Shown: positions 46,701 through 53,100 of the stretch, one piece after another | How the letters are laid out: each line of letters begins with the position of its first letter | Position numbering within the stretch: the first letter of the stretch is position 1 | Assembly: GCA_905221605.1 (NCBI GenBank) | Contig: CAJNDS010000113.1 | Coordinates: 1,889,082 to 1,953,081 of the forward strand | Direction: 5' to 3' | Source: Symbiodinium natans | Taxonomy: Eukaryota > Sar > Dinophyceae > Suessiales > Symbiodiniaceae | Length of the DNA: 64,000 bases | Program-made: the position numbers and the translations under genes | The notes under the pieces: generated by a model | Database searches by the model: none | Told to the model about the DNA's origin: nothing | The model's input: only the letters and a program-made list of their open reading frames with translations

Positions 46701-47680
46701 GCTTCAAATCCTGCGATCATGTACTTCACAATCTCGAGGTTGTAGTTTTCTTCGTTGTCTTGATCTTCATAGCGTATTGGGGCTTCTTTGGTTTGACGAC
46801 GCTGCAAACTGAAGGACATGAGCTCCACATGTTCTGTCTCTTCTCTCTCTCTTCTCACATGCACATTCTTGCTGCTTCCACCAAGTGCATGAGTCGCATG
46901 CTGCACCTCGGCATGCTCATCCTCCAAGGCAATAGTCTTCAGGTCATCCTGGAGGGAAATCGAATTCCTGGGCAGCGGCTTTGACATAACGAGCTCTGCT
47001 TCATCTAGCAATATCTCTGTACTGCTTCTTGCTGCCTTTGCTTTCACATTCTTGATCATCAACAACCAACCTTCTGCTGTAACGAGCCCTGCACAAAGTA
47101 GAAGAACTGCACTGCAAAGGACTCTCATCCAGAAACCACATCCAGTCATCTGGGTAAACCTCCTTCTCTTTACTTCTGTCTGCCCTTGAATGTAAACATA
47201 GCCATCTGGAAAGCAAACTCTACATCCAGGTGCACGTACGACTTGCGCCTGATCCGCACTGTCCAGGCCACGGCATTCTCGATGCTTGTGCACTGCTGTT
47301 CTTGACTTTGCAATGTAAACATCAGGCATGAACTCTTCATGGGCGACAGTCTCGATCTCTCGCTCTTCAGTTGCAATCTCTCGCAAGAACGACCACGCCA
47401 TTCCTGCTAAAATGCTGCTCATGAAAACCAGCACTGCAAACAGGAACAATTCCTGCTGCCATCTTCCTGAACTCAAAGCGTCCAGGGCACCACTGCTTGC
47501 TGCAACTGTCTGCTCTGCCATCTGCTGAAGGTTCTGGAGGTTGCTGGCACACACTTCTCGCACAGACATGAAAACCATCATGCTCCATGGAAAAATCTTC
47601 GTCCATCCAGCTTGCTGTAGCATCATCGCACCCTGACTCAGGTGCTCCGCTACCATGTTGAAAAACGTGGTAAACATCAT
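37760..47680 (-). CDS. Copia gag-pol polyprotein, 3,306 codons
   Basis: One frame. ATG at 47,680 lies inside the 5' LTR, and the frame runs through the primer-binding site (MVAEH). Approximate residues: several hydrophobic segments in the first 480; a Cys/His motif HKHRECRGL...CRVC at 130-155; coiled gag at about 480-780; basic Gly/Lys/Arg linker; CCHC knuckle CHYCGKPGHFEAQC at about 870; protease VILDSGADVSL at about 1037; integrase zinc motif HLPFAGWCEHC at about 1520 and DDE core from CFDFAY to ESNGLAERAV at 1554-1658; RT from WSLDIKDAF at about 2120 to VHVDDL at about 2213; RNase H from FSDADWAG at about 2415. A transmembrane segment (about 2675), about 320 residues of Lys/Glu coiled coil and a Trp/Lys-rich tail follow, an unusual C-terminal extension. 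Stop TAA at 37,760. Confidence 0.95.
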   Translation of the reverse strand: MMFTTFFNMVAEHLSQGAMMLQQAGWTKIFPWSMMVFMSVREVCASNLQNLQQMAEQTVAASSGALDALSSGRWQQELFLFAVLVFMSSILAGMAWSFLREIATEEREIETVAHEEFMPDVYIAKSRTAVHKHRECRGLDSADQAQVVRAPGCRVCFPDGYVYIQGQTEVKRRRFTQMTGCGFWMRVLCSAVLLLCAGLVTAEGWLLMIKNVKAKAARSSTEILLDEAELVMSKPLPRNSISLQDDLKTIALEDEHAEVQHATHALGGSSKNVHVRREREETEHVELMSFSLQRRQTKEAPIRYEDQDNEENYNLEIVKYMIAGFEASRNFDITNLKIEVKRWYEGTRRFLRSLESSYAPEISVMFHKQKEIIFVLMIVMCTPIGLVTWISLYNMCAIRSKRKECLKRRVSRRARYQEVRACGVQKKTLMFIVLLYTNTQAAEAMNAQMEQAMQSLAQQTATNTQQINDLVSAVQQQASQQQQASTAAQSAAAASEGEMREMFRNMLQVATRTSTAVHEAASMINNMGQMHRDFREHQEAREQAQAEREKRREKGDVELHKMIKTPDVFNPSSFKEEHEGWSEFRHKMRTWIGALDPEMLARIEAVEAKRSEAVEFSTLSDERKAVSKKLYTILTSYTKGRPLRTIKQITEENGLEAWRILLEEHEPYTRGRSLRLLTSLTKYKFENKKTTMENILAFEEAIEQYEKASGDVVQDDLKISIILNQQDGQLRQHMLLNLRDDTKYSSLRQFLLSYEQNTRWTTTDLINAGNDHGGQADMDVSNVNKDDRKRPWRSKGKGKGKFSKGKGKGKGKWRKGKSKGKGKYGNDYGYNSKGRGRGKGRGRGRGRFGRGKGFGRGFGKGRGKGSFGPQCCHYCGKPGHFEAQCRQKQRDFGDVRNVNDDQQSTTAASSTAAPSTSSTTNVTSVSRNQAKTVRQISMIHIGDPPQQYPEVFEVDTEAEEELEIDYFGRVLRVEEFQLSDAEQEEEEHEHQEEDDPLMLWWKDGCEHEEDCNLCVRAVQESFYESSPVYEKIEVILDSGADVSLIPLWLGKEGVPVKKKNDSGIRDAQGRKIPVKGKRAINLTMFSSKQEAVKMQECFIVANVVNPLLAVGKLLKNGWEIVKKDDGLMLSDGMSDIPVHYHKNSLATYAYLQAGKRYESEAYVNLEQEHVRTVIQLNSHIADAARKQEPGWHDTDSIVVVHYSPAQSKYKDPTDMYRTEDFPYRSTMIKTEDGTWKAVEVCKKYAQKMDPFEDISAGGEFEVVTALSSRVIPLNVLGIPLKKDERQEQEARTSDTWSIEKAGTELVRYHNTPRTHKFNPENVAGMPTDIENLTSWRYTIGECVYATNLYEDEDDWSRDTEPPEEAFALPWYGQTRFRLKEPVREDRRSSAQEQEAKRQKLEEEKRSFLPEDVQMEEAPRGEVERDSLVFTYDGYEYSKNSSVQILRQLCREFEVPSSGSKEQMLKRLSRAAQEREAADSLALGRRQYEAQVAPLMRKREERPNEQEVMLHNLTHLPFAGWCEHCVATRAKENQHRKSELTRSPAEESSKSTLCFDFAYTSTSSSEAQPMVTLIANDAWSKWFVAVPVARRGGADALRHMTEALTTATLQLGYSEINVKADNEGVCRSLKIALQKMRGAHGLSTTLLSSVPHDHESNGLAERAVQTVRRHANCILDEVRVKTELPLSHEHPLMSWAMRHSAWLLNRFHRSSATGKTPYEFMTGQPYRGELVPFASTIMVKRLRPKRKGDRLWTFGVFLGKTESGMWLTFQSDGIHASRSARPVGEAYDAKAISSVNVFTWSIKNNTLGSRVLPQKRLVSPQIVLPAVAAGEERKSLEDEVADEAASDPPTSDEEKARRDAEGMLEEFELVHDEHDPLADMVSEHEDEGGEVPEEAKMDRESRPDFECVGSPSKIPRTRVELPRFGPGASSSVMRAERMPDNDERSDEEEDCFAGSEAGDFETEDEWSDEEQQEEVQVLPESFFSEEAGPPQLAEEDLEIFDDAAAGKEVSRLTKMGVIEEVPMEQEESKEVVWLTTKLVFDWRFRESENVICENEIPEGQQEVPHEALKPRRCWQRRARLVAREYNNSKREDVFSPATSPSLTKLIPILALANRWSIWSLDIKDAFLQVPQKRPVHCKIPRGKGSQAVHGMEAKCWRLGRVLPGQRDASLLWSEFCAELLQQEGYEKSIANPALFRLIKNGKVVSVCIVHVDDLQVAGKAAVVKPVLEALAKKVKLQVEGPFLTEEDYRNGFSKQSVRFLKRRYSYEDGKLFVRPDTKYVTKLLEKLHLGSRREKATPAAGNVQNTDETKELDENKKNVYRSCVGILLYLAQDRPDIQYAVRNLATGMKAPTQKKQKELEHCALYLKKTAGYAVCYTAGRPGTATLQRSKNLEQDSENENEKSIESGSHLVEVFSDADWAGNKSSRKSVSGGVIFLDGQYAFSYSRTQKTVALSSGESEYYALTGAVAEGIGIREAVEFLSGKAARMKAYTDSSAARGIVHRQGVGRIKHLATRMLWLQEVTRNGLCSVKAVSTVFNPADLGTKPLNASRMKLLLNILQVHDDREAIGREERMAAESTATVRRLTKVSGSRLGLTLLSAFGFAVESAGQQEGDFVARRYFCMQLMSFVFGPFSTAQEPPQELQEVEQEVLHGQSSNSSMKFSHVFTSMPELEMFVPVCMAVIVVLVTIIVYLAVNQKKEKKGEKEEKPKEKKPEGEVTKKKEEEDKEKSSQGVLEDDETVKMKFDELIAKMEKQERALEKEKLKREEAEEKAKEAEEDRDQAFVMKAKVVAKFSEAEAEKKALEKEKEELEKQKEAYKQDAKEVREQLKKDYDMITKHMKKEADERKREAEELEAAEQRREEEDRINAEIRKANEEKIEAAERQRRKEETDKKAEAMRQKEQAKKAQEEKDAQEKAAQERKAQEEKEAQERKAQEEKKKAKEKKAQEEKEAQERKAQEEKEAQERKAQEEKEAQERKAQEEKEAQEKEDERNEAIAKEKAKKQRAKLEAYEEMRRKEQEAQEATKEEKEKAKKELKEAQERKTQAEIEAEKERAGMKEIEVVEVEDSGSEDGKPTLGAEGKKDAEGNVWQIHKGALWVRIKGQWYDPNWWTKKGYTPPPDVAESSEEGKEEGGAAGTEEERKEKEEEQYREPPQRGEKGSKNTKGKWNVVTFTDCGWIWEYCKDTNEYRAIRLDQKGSAQVKGARIKGAEDWNLVTKHFKKTGRWESPTEIRRERDEPQQQEGRGRREREQEDWQQESWHQQQDWYADDGWSQSYWEPDYAYYHYAPKGKYQGKGKWKYGGGGKKGW
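47641..47655 (-). promoter_or_regulatory. Primer-binding site of the inner element
   Basis: TGGTAGCGGAGCACC directly follows the 5' LTR on the sense strand. It fits priming by the 3' CCA end of an initiator-Met-like tRNA, the usual copia arrangement and different from the half-tRNA site of the outer element. It is translated as VAEH in the polyprotein. Confidence 0.75.
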
Positions 47681-47855
47681 GGCTCACTTTTCCTACCACG
47701 CTCTAAAGGCAAAACAACTTTTCTCGCTTTCGACTCTTGAGCCTAAGCCTCCGGTGTCAAACTCGTTCTGCTCAGACTCAACATGCCTTAGGGCATTTGC
47801 TGTCTTTCCTACTGCACCCATTCACTGTACCTGGATACATGCTGTACACTTAACA
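47656..47855 (-). repeat. 5' LTR of the inner copia element
   Basis: 200 bp, TGTTAAGTG...TTTTTCAACA on the sense strand. It contains the first ATG codons of the polyprotein frame near its 3' end. Confidence 0.95.
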
Positions 47856-47860
47856 CCTTC

Positions 47861-48835
47861 AGCAAGCTGCCAATGGCGAGAGAGATCCCGGAAGGGAACG
47901 TGATGGAGGAGCAAGATCCGAGCATGGTGAAAGAGGCACAGCAGCGATGTGGAGAGCTGTTGTGGGCTTCCCAACGTGGGAGACCAGATTTGGCATTCCC
48001 AATGGCAGTGATGTCTTCGTTGGTCACGAGAAACGCAAGGGAGGCTGTGAAGATGGGCAAGAAGATGGTGGCCTACATCAACAGCACCCTCGACAAGAAG
48101 TTCTTCTTGCCGGGCCCGGACCACGAGCATGCCAACGACTTGGTCCTGTTTACGGATGCCAGCTTTGCACCCACTGCTGCTCAAAGTTACTCAGGGGCTG
48201 TTGTCTTTTGGAGGGGTCATCCGATCCTTTGGAAGGCTTCGAAGCAATCACTGACCGCTTTGTCGAGTGCCGAGGCGGAGGTGATCGCAGTGTCCGATGG
48301 GGTGGCTTTGCTTCGAGCGGTGAGGTCGGTGTTGGAAGACTTGGGATTGAAGCCGGCACGGACCGTGGTGAAAGTGGATTCCACAGCTGCGATTGGAGTT
48401 CTGACTGGGGAGGGATCGTGGAGGACGAGACACCTCAAACTCCGACATCATTGGATCCGGGAGATGATTGCCACGGGCCAGATCGAGTTGGAGCACCAGC
48501 CAGGACAGGGACAGCTCGCAGACGTTTTGACAAAACAAGTGCCCCAGGCGAGGCTTCAGGAGGTCTTCGACGAGTGGAGTTTGCGAGATGGGCCCCCTGA
48601 ACTTCGTGTACTACGTGGACAGAAGCAGGTCAAGTTCGAAACCACGGCAGTCGACAGCAGTGTTGAAGCAGCAGAAGTCAACAGCAGTCGTGAACCCGCA
48701 GCAGCAGTCAGCAGTAGCAACAGCAGAACGCTAGAAGCAGGGGTGAAGTTCCAGGCTGATTGGGCGTTGAAGTTAGCACGATGTGCTCTATGGTGTGTGG
48801 GGTTAAGGGTGACGCGACGACTTCTGCGCAGCTGA
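47861..48835 (+). pseudogene. Copia RNase H (continuation of interrupted pol)
   Basis: Resumes the outer element's pol exactly after the duplicated CCTTC, in frame. It contains the RT-RNase H connection and a copia RNase H: FTDASFAPT, ALSSAEAEVIAV, DSTAAIGVL and RTRHLKLRHHWIRE, then a Ser/Glu-rich tail. It overlaps the next ORF by 55 bp. Confidence 0.9.
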
Positions 48836-49494
48836 AAGAAGCTCTGGCTTCAGACTGGGAGATGTGGCTGGTGGTCTTGATACTGGTTATAGCTGTGGTG
48901 GCTGTGTGGGAATGCTTGAAGGGCTCTACAAAGAAGGTTGTGAGCTTGAAGGCGATGAAATCGGGAGAAAAGGCCGAACACCGTGAAGTGTTGGCGTTGC
49001 TGGCCAAAGCGAGGAGCCTGGAGGAAGAAGAGAGGCTTCGTCATTTGGCTGCGAAGTATTTTCCAGAGCGTCGTGAAGCTGGACCCTCTACATCAGTGCA
49101 GGTGAGAGATGGGGTGACCTCAGTGCGTGTGGGTGGTTTGGGCGAACCTGGTGGAGTTGGACCGAGGGCAAGCAGTGCTCCGGCCAATCGAGTGGTTGCC
49201 GTGGATCCTACAGCCCTATTTCCTGAACGTCCTGTACGAAGAGACATTGGGGTTCAGACGCAGGAGATGCTACCGGCTTCGACACCGACGGTGGTGCAGG
49301 TTCCGTTCGATGGGGTCCTGTACCATGGTCCTGGAGGAGATTGCTACCACTGGCATCGTGGATGTTGGGGTCTTCGCAATGTGGGCCAGGTGTCGCAGAG
49401 GACGCTGTGCAGATGCTGTCGAGAAGCTGGTGGACAGTCGCTATATGGGAATGGTGGGCAACAGCGAAGCTTGAGACCTACCAGAACGGGCTGA
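48781..49494 (+). CDS. Membrane-anchored Cys/His ORF of the outer element
   Basis: A 237-codon ORF after RNase H, in the position of an env gene. Residues about 27-45 form a single membrane segment (LVVLILVIAVVAV), followed by a charged coiled stretch (HREVLALLAKARSLEEEERL). Near the C-terminus is a Cys/His cluster (CYHWHRGCWGL...CRCC). The same HxxxCxGL...CxxC arrangement, also next to membrane segments, is at the N-terminus of the inner element's polyprotein. The function is unknown; I infer a zinc-binding or disulfide module common to these elements. Confidence 0.65.
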   Translation: MCSMVCGVKGDATTSAQLKEALASDWEMWLVVLILVIAVVAVWECLKGSTKKVVSLKAMKSGEKAEHREVLALLAKARSLEEEERLRHLAAKYFPERREAGPSTSVQVRDGVTSVRVGGLGEPGGVGPRASSAPANRVVAVDPTALFPERPVRRDIGVQTQEMLPASTPTVVQVPFDGVLYHGPGGDCYHWHRGCWGLRNVGQVSQRTLCRCCREAGGQSLYGNGGQQRSLRPTRTG

Positions 49495-49710
49495 ATGGGC
49501 TTGCGAGAAGAGCGAGCTTGTTGGGCCGTGGCGTGGAAGTTGGACATTGGCCGTGTGAAAAGGGAGGCCAAAGGTTCGACCGAAGATGGTGTATAGGGCC
49601 ATTGGCCAGTCTTGAGGACCCACCGCTTGGAGAGCATGGGTACCTATGGCAGTCAGTTGGACTGCCAAAACGCCTTGTGAGCCTACCTTGACAGGTGGCT
49701 CAAGGAGGGG
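49495..49710 (+). other. 3' non-coding region and polypurine tract
   Basis: No coding motif. It ends in AAGGAGGGG (49,702-49,710) immediately before the 3' LTR, the expected polypurine tract. Confidence 0.75.
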
Positions 49711-50064
49711 TGATGAAAGGTGTGGAATGAGACGCACCCTGTGGCTTTGGCTGTTGTGGTTCCAGGACATGCCGTAGGCATCGGAACACAAGTAGCGAAG
49801 CAGCACAAGACATGCAGGCAACAGGTCGCATGTGCTTTGTGGGTTCTGTTCTGGCCGTGTGTTGTGTGGTCGCCTTCTGTGGTAGGGGTAGGACCGCCTG
49901 ACTGGCCAATGGACTTCGTGCTGCAGTGTGAGGAAAAGTGAACCTCTGGTGGTGCAGCTGTGTTCGTACAAGGAGTACAAGCAGAGCCACACAGACAGAC
50001 GGGAGCCAAGCAACCCCCAAGCTACCATGTCGTTTGCTGGACCTCAAGAGCCCCGCGCTCTTGA
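49711..50064 (+). repeat. 3' LTR of the outer copia element
   Basis: 354 bp; one difference from the 5' LTR found by eye. It is followed by the duplicated CCCTG and then CCCTAAA repeats, and ends 45 bp from the stop codon of the esterase gene. Confidence 0.95.
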
Positions 50065-50069
50065 CCCTG

Positions 50070-50108
50070 AACCCTAAACCCTAAACCCTAAACCCTGAAC
50101 CCTAAACC
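50070..50108. repeat. CCCTAAA array at the retrotransposon target
   Basis: CCCTAAA/CCCTGAA heptamers continue here from the duplicated CCCTG. Joined to 28,100-28,145 they form the original array into which the outer element inserted. Confidence 0.85.
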
Positions 50109-53100
50109 CTAAACCCTAAGGGACTCGCACCTGCGCAGCAAGCAGAGGCCGACGCCAGCAACCGCCAAGCTGGCCAGCGTCCACGGCCACACAAAGTCAA
50201 GGCTGGAGCCCTCCCCAGTGGCAGGCTTGGGTTTTTAGGGTTTAGGGTCTGGGTTTAGGGTTTAGGGTTTAGGGTTTCGGGTTTAGGATTAAGGGTGTAG
50301 GGTTTAGGATTAAGGGTTTAGGGTTTAGGATCCCCCTTGAAGGGCTTCTAGGGCTTCCAGGGCCTCAGGGTTGCTTAGGACTTCCGGCTCGACACGGTTC
50401 AGGGCCCAGTGGAGGGATGATCTGAGCCCAAAAGCTCGAACTGGGCCCTCCAAACCCTAAACCCTAAACCCTAAACCCCAAACCCTAAACCCTAAACCCT
50501 AAACCCCAAACCCTTAACCCTAAACCCTAAACCCTCAGCTCCCGGCCCGAAACCCTACGTGCAAGTTGCGACGCTTCTTCGTAGCAGCCGTCGTCGCAAG
50601 TCAAGCCCCTGGTTTCTTCTTGGGGTGAAGAGCAGGTATTGTTGCCAGATCCTCCAAATCAAAGTCAAGTCTGAGGAGTCAAGTTTTTCGGATTCAGAGG
50701 ACCGGACCTGCAGGTCGCTTCGATTTCCGCGACGAAAACAAAACGCGGGGTGCCCAAGTAAGGGGTTTCGAGTCTTGGGCTCTCGTCGGGGACTTATTGG
50801 GTTAGGGTCGGGATTAGGGTTTATGCGTGCGGTCTTGCGGACTGTCTCGAAGAAGAAGAAGAAGCTCCTGCAAACCTGAAGCCCAAAACCCTACAGACTG
50901 CAACTGGTACGGGGCCTAAACCGTAAACCCCAAGACCCCAAACCCCAAAACCTAAACCCTAAACCCTAACCCCTAAACCCCAATCCCTAAACCTTATGTT
51001 AAACCCCCTAACCCATGGCCTCCTGAACTTCAGCCGCAGACGGCAAGGCCGCAAGCTCTCGTAGGCGCTCACCCGAGCACGGCCTCCCGGGTCTTGGGGG
51101 CTTTTTACCTTGTAGAAGTGTAAAATAAATAAATAAATAAATAAATATATATATATATATGTGCACATTGCATATGGGTTTTTTCAAGAAGCATATTGTA
51201 CATATATATATATATACACACACATACTGGAGAGGGTCAGCAAAGATTTTTCGGGTTAGGGTTTAGAGGTTTCGAGTCGAGCCCCCCGAATCCCTTTCGA
51301 CTCTTTGCAGGTAGCCTTAGTACCTTAGAAGTGGTCTGAAGGGGGTCTTGGAACAGTAAGCCATGAGGGGCACAACCAAGGATGCACTTGTCAAGACTCG
51401 GTTGTGGCTACTCCGGTATCAAGGGCCCGGAGAAGCCTTGCCACTGGCTTATGGCTCTCGTCTAGGCGTGCGGGGTAGGGTTTGTGCGTCCGGGATGTTG
51501 ACGAGCTTGGGGACCTAGGGTAGCAGAGGGGCTGAAGCCCCAATAGATGCTAGCATCCAACTTCGTGATTCCGATGCTGGGAGGACAAAAACTCAACCCC
51601 AAACCACGGAACTCGCCCCATATCTGACGCACAGCCGACCCTGAAGATTTCGGATAAAGGAAGGAGGCTGAAAGCAGAGATTTCTTGTGGGTGCAGCGAA
51701 CTTTACAAATCGATCTGTATCAAAAGTACAACAATACATTGCAAACCATGGGTTGAGGATTCTAGGTTCAGACTTCAGGGTTGAGTGCTTGAGGGGATGA
51801 GAGGTAACACCGCTCAAATCAAGGGTATAGCTGCCGGGATAGTCCCAACTCCCAACAGCAATGGGCACTTGCGGCAAGAGGTCAATCCTTGACCCTCAAC
51901 CCTAACAAAGACCCTTAACCTTAAACCTCCTGGGGCGGGCCTGTTGCCCGGCCAGGGAACAGCGTCCTCGAACACTAGCGACGGCGGATCGTTTCCTGCA
52001 CGACTTTCGCGGTCTAGGAGGCAACGCAAGAGATCCAAGGTTTGGACTTTAGGGTTTAGGGTTAGGGCTTCAGGACTCGGAGGCTTTCGTTTAGGGTTTG
52101 GGCTTTCAGGTTTCAAACACGCTGAACGAGAACGAGCTGAGTTGGAGGACTCTGCAGCGATAAAGGACCTCAAGGTACAACTACTGGAGCCCTACCGGGA
52201 ACCATAAACCCTAAACTCTTTAAACCTTAAACCCTAAACCGTAACGATTGTGTCATGTTTTTGTCAATAGACTGTAGTGAAGTTGCCGTAGTCGTGCTTG
52301 CACGTAGTCAAAAAACAACCTGGAGTTTCCACGACCTTAGCTCCGCCTGTCACCGTCTTTCGCTCCAATATTGGCATACAATAGGTTATTCGCACAAAAA
52401 AGAGGCTAACCGTTAACCTCACTAAACTCTGACCCTGAAGGCCCCCAAAAACCCCTAAAACCCCCAACAGCCTCAAACCCCCAAAGCCCAAGACCCTGTA
52501 AACCTCTTTGGCGCCAAGCCTGCAGGCCAATCCAACCACCGCTGCACGGCCCAAGCTAAAGTCCTTCCGCTGGATGCAGGCACCTCCCACTGAGTCACAC
52601 GCGCTCGGGGGTCGGGATTCTGCCAGGTTTGTAGCGGTTTGGGGCAGGGTATATGGTTGTAGGGGTTTAGGGGTTGCAGCGCTTAGGGTTTGGGGTGTGA
52701 GGGCAATAAGGGACTTAGGGTTTTCCTTACCCGCCAGAGGGCCCAAAGCCCCAAAGCACGAACCCCAAACATCCCCAAGCAGATAAGCACTTCAGCCCCA
52801 AACCCCAAACCCTAAACCCCCTAAACCTCTCCCAGCTGAACCCTATAGACTACACTACAAACACCAAACCTTACAAACCCTACAACCCTACAAACCCTGC
52901 AGACCCTACAAACCCTACAACCCTAAAACCCCAAGCCCTACAAACCTACACCCTAAACCCTACAAACCCGACTGCTTCCGACTGCGCCAGGTGGCCTCCC
53001 ACGTGCTGTCCGTCCAGCGGCCCCAACCCAACGTGTGATCCTTTGGGCTCTGCAACTTCGGAGGGCGCTTTAGGGGTTTCATTTGGAGTTCTTTGGGGTT

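Larger units (their letters stand above)
36976..47855 (-). mobile_element. Inner Ty1/copia retrotransposon, 10.9 kb, intact
   Basis: Inserted antisense into the outer element's pol. The LTRs are 200 bp (47656-47855 is the 5' LTR, 36976-37175 the 3' LTR) and identical by eye; ends TG...CA; 5-bp target duplication CCTTC at 36971-36975 and 47856-47860. A single ORF of 3,306 codons holds all copia domains without a break. Identical LTRs and an intact ORF point to a very recent, possibly still active element. Confidence 0.97.
28146..50064 (+). mobile_element. Outer Ty1/copia retrotransposon, 21.9 kb with nested insert
   Basis: Bounded by 354-bp direct LTRs (28146-28499 and 49711-50064) that differ at one position I could find (A/G in CAGACAGGAG, about 28,432), and by the 5-bp duplication CCCTG (28141-28145 and 50065-50069). 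The target was a CCCTAAA-type repeat. The gene order gag, protease, integrase, (extra domain), reverse transcriptase, RNase H is copia-type. Without the 10.9-kb inner element plus its duplication, it is about 11 kb. Five reading-frame breaks make this copy defective or dependent on recoding. Confidence 0.97.
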
